Assembly (NCBI GenBank): GCA_026129135.1
Contig: JAHCIQ010000006.1
Span: 186,001-250,000, forward strand
Source of the DNA: Cyanobacteria bacterium TGS_CYA1
GTDB lineage: Bacteria; Cyanobacteriota; Vampirovibrionia; Obscuribacterales; Obscuribacteraceae
Length of the DNA: 64,000 bases
Direction: 5' to 3'
Made by a program: the position numbers and the translations under genes. Shown here in pieces: positions 35,697-45,203 of the stretch (the stretch's first letter is position 1; each line of letters begins with the position of its first letter). The notes beneath the pieces are model-generated. The model ran no database searches, was not told the DNA's origin, and was given only the letters and a program-made list of their open reading frames with translations.

Positions 35697-37452
35697 CCGC
35701 TTCTTCTGGCGATTCAACTTTTGACTCGACATCTTCAGTGTACTCAATTTTTTTGGAATCTTCTTTATCCTTTTTTTCGTGGACTAGGCGAGCAGTCACA
35801 GTTCGCCTGCTGACTGGTATTGAGCGATTTCCGGAAATGGCCCAGACTGTCACGTAATAAATTCCGGGTTTGCCTTCATTAGATATAGAAACTTTGCCAG
35901 AGAAATTCGCGCCCTTAACTTTGATGCCACCCTTTATAGGAATGTCTGATTGAGGCTTGATTGGGCTTCCAATGCCGCCTGGACCTGCCATGACTATAAG
36001 TGGAGCCGCAAGCGCCACGGGAGGCATGAAAACGCCGCCAGCAATTGCTGCCGCCACCCCAAGACCTTTGAGTGCAATTATCAGTTTACTGTAGTCCTTT
36101 TCTGACTTTTGTCTGTGAGCCATATAGTCCAGAGGAGGAAAATAAGGCAGAGCTTCTTTCGACGTAGGGTCTTCTTCGATTGGAACATCGTTCAATTCTT
36201 CGTAAGCAAGAGTAATGCGATCGAAAGTGAGAGGTTGATTCAGTGTTCCGCTTATATGAATGTCTTCTTGAACTGATACCTCTTTTGGTATCGCTTCGTA
36301 AGTTCCTTTGCGAGTCAAAACTTCTGCACATGAAAAAATTGCACTTTGGTCACTGCTTGGCGAAAACTGCATGGATAAATGGGTGGCATCCGGATTTAAA
36401 AGAGCTTCTCTGTCGTCCTGGCGCTCGAGCATCATCTTAATTAGCGCCGCACCGACCATTTTGTTTAACTGGGCTGACTTCAAATTCCCGGTTGTTATTG
36501 CAGCAAGGCATTCTTCTACGGCATCTGAGCCGCCCGAATCGGTCAGGCGCTGATCGGGGTTTTTTCCTTTGAGGTCGGTGTGAGAGATGATTCGGCGAGT
36601 AGCCAATTCTGTTATATGCGTCTTTGCCATATTGTCTGTAATTGAATCTGCTTCCAGTGGAGAAAGACCACGAGCCTGTCTTTCTGCGTTAATAACATAA
36701 AGAGCAAACAGTTTCATTTCGTCAGGAGTTATTGTGGTTGTCGCTTCTGGCGAGTTGAGAAACGATTCTACGATTTGAAATTCGGGCTGACGAGGCTGAA
36801 TAGTATTGTCGGTCCAGGTTGGCATACTACCAGGATCAAGCTGGTCGGGCGGAATTCCCGGAACTTGATTGTCAACCGTAGGTGGTATCGTATTTGGTGT
36901 GGAATTTGGCAGAGGGTCTGAGTCGTGTTTTTCAGTTTGCTCTGTTTTTGGTGTTTGAGGAGTAGTCGAGCCATATAGGCTTTCTTGTAACTTCTTCAAA
37001 CGATCTGGCATTGAAAGTTTAGGATGGGTTTCACCAAATAATGCCATTTCCAATCGCGACAATCGATCATTGAGCGAGCCGTTTCCGGCTTTTCCGCCGG
37101 GTTGTCCCGAATGATCAGCAAACATTACCTCTTCAAGACGCTTTATTTGACTGAGATAGGGCGCATTGTCGGATTTTTGATCCAACAGGCTAGTTGCCTT
37201 GCGCACGAGCTTATCTTTGGTTGCTTTGCAATCAGGAGCAACAAGTGGCGTCTCGTCTTTCTTGCCTGAATCCAGAACTGGCTTCATCGGAATCAGTGTA
37301 CTTGCAGGTGCTTTGCTTTTGACTGTTGATTTAGTCGGTTTTTTGGACGGCAAACTAGTGACATTTGCCCAGGTCGCGTTAAAACACAAGCTCTGTGACA
37401 GAACTAGTGAAATCGATAAAATCGCTTTGGATTTATAGAAAAGTTTGCGCAC
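35683..37452 (-). CDS. CAP (SCP/PR-1)-domain secreted protein
   Basis: A 589-residue exported protein: signal peptide (1-30, ending ATWAN), a Pro/Thr/Ser-rich region with a short LSRLEMALFGETHPK-type motif repeated near 115 and 135, and a CAP domain at about 245-395. In it AERQARGLSPLEADSI, KTHITELATRRIISHTDLKG and FSCAEVLTRKG are visible. A hydrophobic Gly/Ala stretch (about 460-495) and a beta-rich region follow, with an acidic Glu/Lys tail. CAP proteins of bacteria bind sterols, lipids or cell-wall parts; catalysis is not established. Start is a GTG 20 bases after pgeF; it overlaps the VWA gene by 14 bases. Confidence 0.82.
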   Translation of the reverse strand: MRKLFYKSKAILSISLVLSQSLCFNATWANVTSLPSKKPTKSTVKSKAPASTLIPMKPVLDSGKKDETPLVAPDCKATKDKLVRKATSLLDQKSDNAPYLSQIKRLEEVMFADHSGQPGGKAGNGSLNDRLSRLEMALFGETHPKLSMPDRLKKLQESLYGSTTPQTPKTEQTEKHDSDPLPNSTPNTIPPTVDNQVPGIPPDQLDPGSMPTWTDNTIQPRQPEFQIVESFLNSPEATTTITPDEMKLFALYVINAERQARGLSPLEADSITDNMAKTHITELATRRIISHTDLKGKNPDQRLTDSGGSDAVEECLAAITTGNLKSAQLNKMVGAALIKMMLERQDDREALLNPDATHLSMQFSPSSDQSAIFSCAEVLTRKGTYEAIPKEVSVQEDIHISGTLNQPLTFDRITLAYEELNDVPIEEDPTSKEALPYFPPLDYMAHRQKSEKDYSKLIIALKGLGVAAAIAGGVFMPPVALAAPLIVMAGPGGIGSPIKPQSDIPIKGGIKVKGANFSGKVSISNEGKPGIYYVTVWAISGNRSIPVSRRTVTARLVHEKKDKEDSKKIEYTEDVESKVESPEEADAQK

Positions 37453-37472
37453 AATATATATTCTAGTCGCAT

Positions 37473-38306
37473 CTAGTTCAGATGTACCAGAGCGGCCTGG
37501 CGCCCAGTAGTTCCACCAGATGCGCGGTGAGAATAAAAAACATCATGAAAGCAAGATGTGCACCAGGAACAAATATCAACTTCTTTTACTCCTAACTGGA
37601 GAAGCTGTCTGGCATTGATTCCTTTAAGGTCCGGGCGCGCGGTTGCGTCTGCTTCGCGCCGTTCGATAAGGCTTTCGGGGTCTTGAACTGTGGCTGACAG
37701 CTTTTGTAAAGCATCTTCCTGGACAGGATAGCAGCAAGTGCCGATTGCAGGACCTACGGCTGCAATCATGTCGCCTGTCTGACAACCGAATCTGCGATTC
37801 ATAGACTCCACTCCACGCACTACAATTTCCTGCGCCGTTCCGCGCCAGCCGGCATGAAATATTCCAGCGATATTTTTGTTCTTGTCATAAACAATCACTG
37901 GTACGCAGTCAGCGAAATGCAACATCAAGGTCAATTTGGGTTTGGCAGTGACGAGCCCATCTACTTCCTTTAATAGAGGCAAATTGTCTGGATCTTCCAG
38001 AATTTCCACGTTTGCAGAGTGAACTTGCCCGGCCACGGCAATTTTGGAATCTGACAATGACAAAATACGTCTTAAGTTTTCGCGATTGTCCAGGGCATCT
38101 GCCCTTCCCGACTCGCCTCCGATTAAGGTGCCTAAATTGAAGTTGCCATAAGGTTCTGGACTTTTGCCGCCTTTGCGGGTCGTAAAAGCGTGAGACAGAT
38201 TTTTTTGCTCTTTCAACAATGGCGAAAAGAGTAGGTCTAAGCCGTCTAAATTTTCGATTGACCACAAATTGTATTTGGTAGCTAACAAAGCGAAAGCCCT
38301 CCACAT
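37473..38306 (-). CDS. pgeF: Multicopper polyphenol oxidase-family protein (purine nucleosidase/phosphorylase type)
   Basis: YfiH/PgeF family: cytoplasmic enzyme acting on purine nucleosides and, in E. coli, described as editing wrong peptidoglycan precursors. Visible signatures are VAGQVHSANVEIL, LMLHFADCVPVIVYD with the zinc Cys, FHAGWRGTAQEIV with the zinc His, and VGPAIGTCCYPV. I use the ATG at 38306 (277 residues, the usual size) instead of an upstream start at 38519, since the extra 71 residues lie within the SDR gene's 3' end and look like out-of-frame sequence. The overlap with the SDR gene is then 25 bases. Confidence 0.9.
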   Translation of the reverse strand: MWRAFALLATKYNLWSIENLDGLDLLFSPLLKEQKNLSHAFTTRKGGKSPEPYGNFNLGTLIGGESGRADALDNRENLRRILSLSDSKIAVAGQVHSANVEILEDPDNLPLLKEVDGLVTAKPKLTLMLHFADCVPVIVYDKNKNIAGIFHAGWRGTAQEIVVRGVESMNRRFGCQTGDMIAAVGPAIGTCCYPVQEDALQKLSATVQDPESLIERREADATARPDLKGINARQLLQLGVKEVDICSWCTSCFHDVFYSHRASGGTTGRQAALVHLN

Positions 38307-39094
38307 ATAGTTATAGCCTGACCTGTTATGCCTTTGCTTGCATCTGCACTTAAAAATGAGGCAAGATTTGCGATCTCTAAAGGATCTAACAACCTTTTTT
38401 GAGGGACCGAAAGCTCTGCTATTGCAATAGATTCGTCGGGGGGAATCTGATTTTCTTCGCACCATTTGGGGTCTTTGAGCTGTTTTAGAGCCATATCGGT
38501 TGCTACCCATCCAGGACAAATACAGTTTGCCGTAACTCCGTATTCGGCTAATTCGAGCGCAATGGACTGCGTGAGTCCAATCAAACCGAATTTGGAAGCC
38601 GAGTAAGCTTTACCGAATTTCTCCCCTTTGATCCCGGATACCGAAGATATATTGATTATGCGACCAAAACCGCGCTCTTTCATTCCTTTTGCAAAATGAC
38701 GACATAATAGATATGGTGCGGTTAAATTGACGTTTATGCTCAGGTCGAAATCTGCGTCGTCTATATTCAATTTATATATCGGTTCGTCCAATTTATAAAT
38801 TCCAGCATTATTCAATAATATGTCGATCGCGTCGAAATCGTTGTCGATCTGCTTGCAAAGCGTATTGGTCTGATCTTTTTGACTGAGATCGCAGCTGTAC
38901 CATTTCCATTCGAAATTTTTAGCACCGTTGCCAAGTGAATTTAATTCCTGAAGAAGCTCATCTGGCGCTTCTTTTGCTCTGGATACGAGCGCGAGCTTAA
39001 AACCTTTTTGAGCAAATTCAAGAGCACAGGCTTTTCCAATCCCTCGAGAAGCACCTGTGATGAGGACTGTTCGGCTTTGTGTGCTTACGCTCAT
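38282..39094 (-). CDS. Short-chain dehydrogenase/reductase (FabG-like)
   Basis: Classical SDR of 270 residues with TGASRGIGKAC near residue 14, NNAGIY, SSVSG and the catalytic YSASKFG, ending in the usual GQAITICGG. It reduces a carbonyl with NAD(P)H; the substrate cannot be told. Resembles 3-oxoacyl-ACP reductases and hydroxybutyrate dehydrogenases. The ATG at 39094 is preferred because TGGAG lies 6 nt upstream. First gene of a likely operon with pgeF, the CAP gene and the VWA gene. Confidence 0.9.
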   Translation of the reverse strand: MSVSTQSRTVLITGASRGIGKACALEFAQKGFKLALVSRAKEAPDELLQELNSLGNGAKNFEWKWYSCDLSQKDQTNTLCKQIDNDFDAIDILLNNAGIYKLDEPIYKLNIDDADFDLSINVNLTAPYLLCRHFAKGMKERGFGRIINISSVSGIKGEKFGKAYSASKFGLIGLTQSIALELAEYGVTANCICPGWVATDMALKQLKDPKWCEENQIPPDESIAIAELSVPQKRLLDPLEIANLASFLSADASKGITGQAITICGGLSLC

Positions 39095-39259
39095 AAAAAA
39101 CTCCAGAAGACCGGCGTAGTACACTATATAACTTTACGAGCACAGTCTGGGAACATTAGGTTACCTTTTGCTGTCTATTTCGCAAGTGGTGTGAATCACC
39201 AATACAGAAAAAATGGCGTCAACCCCCGGTCACAGGAATTACTTAGGTAGGAAAATAAA

Positions 39260-40510
39260 ATGAGCACAAGACTATCCACGTCGCTTAAACAGAGCGTCTT
39301 AGCAGGAGCCTTAATACTCAGTCAGACCCTGGCAATTGCACCAAATATGGTGCTAGCTGCGGGAGACGTGGTGTATGTCGCAGGGCAACCTGTTCTCACC
39401 GGCATATTAGGAGCCGGTAGTATCAATAGCGCTCAGAGAGCTGAGCAGATTCAAGGCAACCTCGATAATGCCCTGGTAGCTGCGAAAGATAGAACACCAG
39501 CATCGGTTAATATCGCTTATGTAAAAGGGCAACCAGTTATTACTCTTGGTGGATTTCAGGTCGTCACCGTAGATAGTGCCAGCGCAAAAGCGGCAGGAAC
39601 TACTCCTGCAGTGCTCGCCCAACGTTGGGCAGACAAGCTCAGAGCCGTTCTACGCGATCAAGCCAGTGTACAGAGCTATGTTTCGCAACTCTCTGGTGAC
39701 TATGCATCTAGTGCGCCAGCTGTAAGCAATAATGCTCCGCCTCAGGCGCAACAACCGCCACAAGGCGACTATTACGCTGCAAATCAAGCTCAATATCAAG
39801 CTCAGTATCAGGCCCCACAGCCTCCGCAATACGCAGGCAACTACAATCCCCCTCCCGGCTATTCTGTACCGGTACAGGGATACAGACAGGGTAGAGTGGC
39901 ATACGCTCCAGCCGGGCTTACAATCAAAGCAAATTTGGCTACTTCTATAACAAGTCAGCTGGCTAAACCAGGTGACCTGGTGCAGGCGAATGTAAGTCAA
40001 GCCATAATGCTTGGTGATTCGCAAATTCCTCTGGGCTCGGTCCTCTTGGGTCAAGTTTCGGATGCACAAGCAAGCCGCCGATTTGGTCTGACTGGAAAAC
40101 TAGGAATTCAGTTCAACAGATTGAGAACTCCAGACGGTGTGGAAACACCTATAAATGCTCACCTTGTAGGTGGAATCGGTAAATATGAGGACAAAGCCAA
40201 TAACGATCAGTTCGTTGGAGAATCCTGGAAAACCAAAGCGGTTCAAACAGGTATTCGAGGCGCAGCTGGCGCTGGTCTTGGTGCGGCACTTGGTACTGCT
40301 GTCGGTGCAATCGCTGGTGGTGGCAGAGGCGCCGGACGTGGAGCTTGGTCCGGTACCGCAATTGGTGGCGGTCTGGGTGTAGCTGACTCCTTGATTCTGC
40401 GTAAAGGTAGAGAAGTGTCAATTCCTTCTGGAACAGCAGTTGAAGTTCAACTTGATGCACCCGTTTCTATTGCCGGAGGTGCTCCCGGTCAATATGGAGG
40501 AGCCTACTAA
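39260..40510 (+). CDS. Secreted Gln/Pro-rich protein with VirB10-like domain and glycine zipper
   Basis: A 416-residue exported protein: signal peptide (1-35, ending MVLAAGD), a globular part, then a Gln/Tyr/Pro/Ala-rich disordered region (about 150-215). A beta-domain follows at about 222-315 (IKANLATSITSQLAKPGDLV, then LPLGSVLLG-type text and a pdG turn). This arrangement (limit pore, P-x-G-S-x-L-x-G, basic strand) resembles the C-terminal beta-barrel domain of VirB10/TrbI. A glycine-zipper stretch (about 335-375) could insert in a membrane. SD TAGG lies upstream. The convergent gene encodes a relative with the same domain. Function unknown; not part of a recognisable type IV secretion locus. 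Confidence 0.8.
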   Translation: MSTRLSTSLKQSVLAGALILSQTLAIAPNMVLAAGDVVYVAGQPVLTGILGAGSINSAQRAEQIQGNLDNALVAAKDRTPASVNIAYVKGQPVITLGGFQVVTVDSASAKAAGTTPAVLAQRWADKLRAVLRDQASVQSYVSQLSGDYASSAPAVSNNAPPQAQQPPQGDYYAANQAQYQAQYQAPQPPQYAGNYNPPPGYSVPVQGYRQGRVAYAPAGLTIKANLATSITSQLAKPGDLVQANVSQAIMLGDSQIPLGSVLLGQVSDAQASRRFGLTGKLGIQFNRLRTPDGVETPINAHLVGGIGKYEDKANNDQFVGESWKTKAVQTGIRGAAGAGLGAALGTAVGAIAGGGRGAGRGAWSGTAIGGGLGVADSLILRKGREVSIPSGTAVEVQLDAPVSIAGGAPGQYGGAY

Positions 40511-40529
40511 GCTCCAGGGTACAACGAGA

Positions 40530-40569
40530 AAACTAAGAGGCTCGGTAGAGATACCGAGCCTCTTAGTTT
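40530..40569. terminator. Bidirectional terminator between the two VirB10-like genes
   Basis: A perfect 18-bp stem (40530-40547 with 40552-40569) with loop GAGA. It starts with AAA and ends with TTT, followed by a T-rich run on the plus strand. It can end both convergent transcripts. Confidence 0.93.
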
Positions 40570-40584
40570 CATTTCTTTTTTAGT

Positions 40585-42069
40585 TTATTTCTTGGACTTG
40601 CCTTTTCTGTCCACTTCGCCGCGGACTTTCGAAGTAGCACCAGGCATCAGTTCGGCTTCTGTCATAGCTTCACCGGTGAATTCTTTTTGCAGTTCTACAA
40701 GAAATTCATCGCCAGGTTTGATTATGGCTTCTTGACCCTTGGTGACAGTGTCTTCAATAATCCAGCTACCAGGAATTCCACTAAGGAAGCCCCATGCGAA
40801 ACCTTTGAGGCGACGATGTCGCACATTGGTTCCAACTGGTTTCATAAACGCGAAAGACGGATTGATTGCTCCCATCACTCCTAGTGCAACTGGCATAGCT
40901 CCGAAGGTGAAAGCACCGGCAGGAGCCATTGCAGCATTCAAACCAACTCGAACCGCCTTGTAGCGCAACTGTTGTCCCCAGGGTCCAGTTATCTGTCCAT
41001 CATGATTCACACCAAGCAGACGGCCTTCGGCTTTATTTTTGACAATACGAGCTCTTCTTGCAGGTTTTGCATTCAATGCTATATGTTCGCCTTTTTCATT
41101 CAAAATTTCATCGAATGCGATTCCAATACATCCAGAATTTCTGTACCAGCGTGTGGGGCTGACCAGAGAGTGCATAACACTTCTAGCTGGCAAACAATAG
41201 TCGATATGTCCAGTGACTACGCTTCCTTTTTTGGCGATATGTCTGTCGCCGATTTTGATATCGTACTTAAGCCGGGCTTGAATGTTGTCTCCGAGCTTGG
41301 CTGTTTTACTCGAGAGTTGCGAAACCATAGCAACGGGGAACTGAGCACCCGCTTTGATATGAGTTTTGCCTTCGTCAGTAGGTAGTTCTTCATAGACAAT
41401 TGTGGACTGAACTTCTTCGCTTTCGTCACTGTCTATTGTTATGATGCCCTCTTCATCCTCTTTTGCGCCATCTTCCAGGAAGGAAAGATCTGCTTCGTTT
41501 TTTTCTGGAGTCAGAAGCGGAGTAAGAGAATTTTCGTGCTGAGGAATCTTAAGCGAACTAATGTCGCCGTTGTTGGAAGGTTCTTCTGGCTTGGCATCAG
41601 TCTTTTCAGCCAACTGTGGTGCTTGCGTTTCTGTGGCTTGCGCTTCAGTGGTTTTGGTTTCAGATTCTGCAATTGAGGTCTCTGTGGTTTTTGACTCTGA
41701 AACTTTTTCTTGCGGGGGAGCAGACAATGTCTCAACTTTAGCTTCTGCGGTCGTTTCTGTTTTTGCTTCAACCTGTGAAGGTGCTTGCGTTTGGACCGAG
41801 GTCTCGACTGGTGTTTCACCTGCAGCTTTAGTTTCGACCGCTTCTTTAGACTCTACGACTGCATTAGACTCTACCGCCGCATTGGACTCTGTAACAGCCT
41901 TTGCCTCGCCATCGGTCACGCTGGCGGTTGAGGTTGCCAGACTGGTTGGTTGAGTTAATGTGCTTTCCTGCCAGGCAAATGCTGGTGCTGCGGTGGTGAA
42001 GATAAGCTGTAGCGAAAGAATCACACGAGCGCATCTCGTTTTAGAGCGATGAGAAGATTTGAGCTGCAT
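40585..42069 (-). CDS. Secreted protein with Glu/Thr-rich linker and VirB10-like domain
   Basis: A 494-residue protein with a signal peptide (1-33, ending PAFAWQ). A long Glu/Thr/Ala/Ser/Val-rich low-complexity segment follows (about 34-215; repeated VESNAAVES- and TKTTEAQATE-like units). A folded domain at about 236-345 (IKAGAQFPVAMVSQLSSKTA, then KKGSVVTGHI) aligns with the domain of the convergent gene product. A Pro/Gly/Ala hydrophobic stretch follows (about 375-410). The protein ends in a basic tail. It is 93 bases downstream of the TPR-CHAT gene on the same strand, with an AT-rich gap containing TAAAAT and may have its own promoter. Function unknown. Confidence 0.8.
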   Translation of the reverse strand: MQLKSSHRSKTRCARVILSLQLIFTTAAPAFAWQESTLTQPTSLATSTASVTDGEAKAVTESNAAVESNAVVESKEAVETKAAGETPVETSVQTQAPSQVEAKTETTAEAKVETLSAPPQEKVSESKTTETSIAESETKTTEAQATETQAPQLAEKTDAKPEEPSNNGDISSLKIPQHENSLTPLLTPEKNEADLSFLEDGAKEDEEGIITIDSDESEEVQSTIVYEELPTDEGKTHIKAGAQFPVAMVSQLSSKTAKLGDNIQARLKYDIKIGDRHIAKKGSVVTGHIDYCLPARSVMHSLVSPTRWYRNSGCIGIAFDEILNEKGEHIALNAKPARRARIVKNKAEGRLLGVNHDGQITGPWGQQLRYKAVRVGLNAAMAPAGAFTFGAMPVALGVMGAINPSFAFMKPVGTNVRHRRLKGFAWGFLSGIPGSWIIEDTVTKGQEAIIKPGDEFLVELQKEFTGEAMTEAELMPGATSKVRGEVDRKGKSKK

Positions 42070-42162
42070 ATGCCTACCCTATATTTGAAGAATATAATTT
42101 TATCCCATGCACGAATATCTGACTCTTCTTTTTAGATGCCAGTATGTCGCTTGTATTGGAGA

Positions 42163-45078
42163 TTACATTCCAGGTCCGAGCAGTTGGAACGCAGCCCAGT
42201 TTCGTGGATTGCGATCTCTTGACATGGACAGGAGTTGCGCTTGCCTCAGCGATTTTGCAGCGTTTAAACCTTGTTTCTTGTTTTGATAGAAACTGGCTAA
42301 TTCGCTGACTCTGCTGTTGTCAGGCGCGCTCCACAAGCTCATCATAACGTTGCGAGCGCCGGCATAAGTGAGTCCTCGGCTGAATACCTGGATACCTTTG
42401 CCCTCACAATTGTCGCCATTTACTGAGGTCTGACTCAAAATCACAAGGTCATTAGGCATGTTGATAGCAAATAATTGCCCCGCCGATGTCTGTTGATTTT
42501 TATCAGTTGTTTGAGTGAATGGTAGTTTCACTTTCATCGGATTGTAGTCAGCTAATTTGAGTGACGATGAGAGGTGAAATACCGATTTTCCTTCAGCTTC
42601 TTTTTGCAAAGCAAGCAAATCTCCTTGTGGCAGTTTCGTCACCAGGTCTGGACTTACAATTGAGCTAATTTGCGAACTTTCAGTTTGTTCTGAAGGCGAG
42701 TCGTTGGCTGAGACAAGTACTGTCAAACTGGTGGCGGTGCTTGAAGGTGTATCGAGTAATGACCTCATGGATGGTGCCAAGGTCAATAAGTGATTCTCGA
42801 CGAAGTATTTACCGTTTTCGTCAACCAGCGCAGCAAATGGCAGGTTGAACAAGGGACCGTCCGGAATGATGACTATTTGTTTGTCATCACTCGTTGGCAA
42901 AAATCCGCGCACGGCTGTCGGGAACAGGTCGTTGTACAGATTTTGCAAAAGCACTCTGTCATTACCATTGGGCTCGCCCGCAAGCGATGAGAGAACCCCT
43001 GCAACTTGTTTTTTCAGTCTTTCTTCACCGACTGGCAAAACGCTGGCTGAAAGTCGTCCCAGAGGATCAACTGTAAAACACAAAGTTGAGGTGTTGCCAA
43101 CCAGATATTCGATTGTGGTCAGCTGGTTATTACGAGCATTGTTGATGATTTCTTCTACTGTGGTCGGATAAGGAGCTATCAATCTAGCCAGTGATTTATT
43201 TTCTCTGGCGAGTGTGCTGAATCGAGTAATCCAGTTAGTCCATTCTTTGGCAAGACGGTCGGGAGTGCTCGAAGATTCAGCTGCGTGCAAATGAGCTTTT
43301 TGTTTGAGCAGGTCTTTGTAGACGCTTTCATCTCCTTGCTTGACATCGGCTTCCCTCTGATTCCATATATTGTTGAATTGTTCTTCTTTCAACTGCTCTG
43401 CTGCAAGCAATGCTTGTTCTGACATTCCTTGCGATGCAACAAGTACAATTAATTGATGGGCAAAGTCGCGTCTGGTTGTTGGATATCCCAGACTTTCTGC
43501 TGATGGATAAAAGCCGGCTTGAGGTGAGCGGAAATGGGAAAGAGCTGCTTTGAGATCTTCTTTTGCTTTATCCAACATGTTATTGGCGATATTTATTTTG
43601 GCCGACAAAGTGTAAGCGCGCCATAAGCATGAATCGTCACTGTATTTCTTGGCGAAATCGAGCCCTTTGTTCAGATATTTTTGTGCGGTTACTGGATCTG
43701 CCATTTTCATTGCTGTTTCGGCAACGGCTATGTAAGCTCGAGGTGCAATCGTTCCAAAACGTTCTGGATTTTTGTCGATCATAGGTAAAAAGGTGTTGTA
43801 GTGGTCCATTGCTTCTTTAACTTTGCCAGCACGGAATTTTGCACAAGCCAGATTGCTTGCAATTGCAATTTGCAATTTTGGTTGTTCGGGCTTAATCAGA
43901 CCTTGAACTTCCATTGCCTTTTCAAAGTAAGGAACTGAGTTGAAAATGTCTCCTGTGGTCGCTTCAATTACGCCCAGTGCATTTTGAAGTTCGGCATGGT
44001 GATAGTAGCTGCCTGATTTTTCGAAGAAAGGCAGCAAGTCTTTGAAAATTTTGGTGGCAGCTTCAGTATCACCGGTGCTGGCGAGAGCAAATCCATAGCC
44101 CATCATAAGGTTAGCCCGACCCTCTTTAATGAGGGGGGTGTTTTTGTCGAGACCTTTAGCCGACTCATATGCTAGTTGATAAGACGCTTTGCTATCTTTG
44201 AAATCTCCTAGAACATATTGAGCATTACCTAGACAGCATAGTGCCGTGATTTTGGCTCTTTTGTCGGGGATTTTGTCAGCGATAGTTATGCCTCTTTGAG
44301 CCTCCTCAAGTGCAGCAACATACCAGCCGAGTTCTGACATTAACGAAGATATTTTCGTACGCAAAAATAGAGCAGTGTCCAGATTGTTTCCTTGTTCAAG
44401 ATACTGTGCCGATTGGTGAAAAAAGACAATTGCTTCTTTGTGTTTGCCGTTTTGAAGAAGCAGACTGCCAGCAAGGTTTAAAACGGTGGAGGCTTCTAGA
44501 GGATCTGTATCTGATTGACCCACTAGAGTCTTCAACGCCATTTCAAGTTGTTTTGCAGCCCAAACTGGATTCTCCAGACCAAAATAAGCTTGAGCCAAAG
44601 CCACACGAGCTCTACCAAGGTCGGTCTGAGCATTAATGGCGCTTAAGACTTCGACTGCATTTTCACCAAGTTGTTTTGCTCTTACCCATTTACCTTGTTG
44701 CAAAGCCACTTTGCACATTCCAATAAGAGCTTTTCCTTGACCTTCTGCATATTTCATTTCGATTGAATCGCCGTATGCGTCTTGCCATCTAATTAAGGCT
44801 TCGTGCGTATTGCCCTGTTTGAAAAATTTATCCGCCTGCGCATTGATTTTGTTTACACGCTCAATGGCTGAGCCAGTTTTTTCGGTGTTAACGAAACGCA
44901 TCAACTCTTGAACGTTTTCTTGGCGAACTTCTTGCAAGCGGGGATTAGATCCGCCTCCGGCGGGGGCACCGGCGGGACTTTGGGCCATTGCAGCTTGAGC
45001 ATTTACACTAAGCATCAAAATAGCCAACCATGCGGTATTTTGTCCCAGGAGTTGCGATTTGGTTCGTGTCGATTTCAT
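42163..45078 (-). CDS. Exported TPR protein with catalytically degenerate CHAT domain
   Basis: From the ATG at 45078 the protein has 971 residues. A signal peptide (about 12-33, ending AAMAQ) precedes some twelve TPR units (about 60-590) and a CHAT domain (about 680-971). CHAT is a caspase-like protease fold. The final strands are intact (GLTYAGARNVMMSLWSAPDN; NWAAFQLLG). The HxATHG catalytic-His block reads HLSSSL (about 835-840) and the LSACET block reads LSQTSV (Thr near 882), so His and Cys are both missing. It is probably a pseudoprotease acting as a scaffold. The longer frame to 45174 would put residues before the signal peptide. Divergent from glpD. Confidence 0.88.
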   Translation of the reverse strand: MKSTRTKSQLLGQNTAWLAILMLSVNAQAAMAQSPAGAPAGGGSNPRLQEVRQENVQELMRFVNTEKTGSAIERVNKINAQADKFFKQGNTHEALIRWQDAYGDSIEMKYAEGQGKALIGMCKVALQQGKWVRAKQLGENAVEVLSAINAQTDLGRARVALAQAYFGLENPVWAAKQLEMALKTLVGQSDTDPLEASTVLNLAGSLLLQNGKHKEAIVFFHQSAQYLEQGNNLDTALFLRTKISSLMSELGWYVAALEEAQRGITIADKIPDKRAKITALCCLGNAQYVLGDFKDSKASYQLAYESAKGLDKNTPLIKEGRANLMMGYGFALASTGDTEAATKIFKDLLPFFEKSGSYYHHAELQNALGVIEATTGDIFNSVPYFEKAMEVQGLIKPEQPKLQIAIASNLACAKFRAGKVKEAMDHYNTFLPMIDKNPERFGTIAPRAYIAVAETAMKMADPVTAQKYLNKGLDFAKKYSDDSCLWRAYTLSAKINIANNMLDKAKEDLKAALSHFRSPQAGFYPSAESLGYPTTRRDFAHQLIVLVASQGMSEQALLAAEQLKEEQFNNIWNQREADVKQGDESVYKDLLKQKAHLHAAESSSTPDRLAKEWTNWITRFSTLARENKSLARLIAPYPTTVEEIINNARNNQLTTIEYLVGNTSTLCFTVDPLGRLSASVLPVGEERLKKQVAGVLSSLAGEPNGNDRVLLQNLYNDLFPTAVRGFLPTSDDKQIVIIPDGPLFNLPFAALVDENGKYFVENHLLTLAPSMRSLLDTPSSTATSLTVLVSANDSPSEQTESSQISSIVSPDLVTKLPQGDLLALQKEAEGKSVFHLSSSLKLADYNPMKVKLPFTQTTDKNQQTSAGQLFAINMPNDLVILSQTSVNGDNCEGKGIQVFSRGLTYAGARNVMMSLWSAPDNSRVSELASFYQNKKQGLNAAKSLRQAQLLSMSRDRNPRNWAAFQLLGPGM

Positions 45079-45203
45079 TAGAGAATAGCTCGCCTCAAAA
45101 AGTACCTTATAAAGATAAACAAATAAGCCAAAATTTTCCTTTGAGTTTGCCAAGGTTTCAAGAAGTATGGGCAAAAAATAACGTTGCTAGTAACATAGAA
45201 CAA

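Noticed and set aside
38307..38519. N-terminal extension of pgeF
   Set aside because: Arg/Ser/Cys-rich, antigenic to nothing in the family, and overlaps the SDR gene's coding frame; the ATG at 38306 gives the normal length.
45030..45203. N-terminal extension of glpD
   Set aside because: The residues lie opposite the start and signal peptide of the divergent TPR-CHAT gene and precede the normal GlpD N-terminus.
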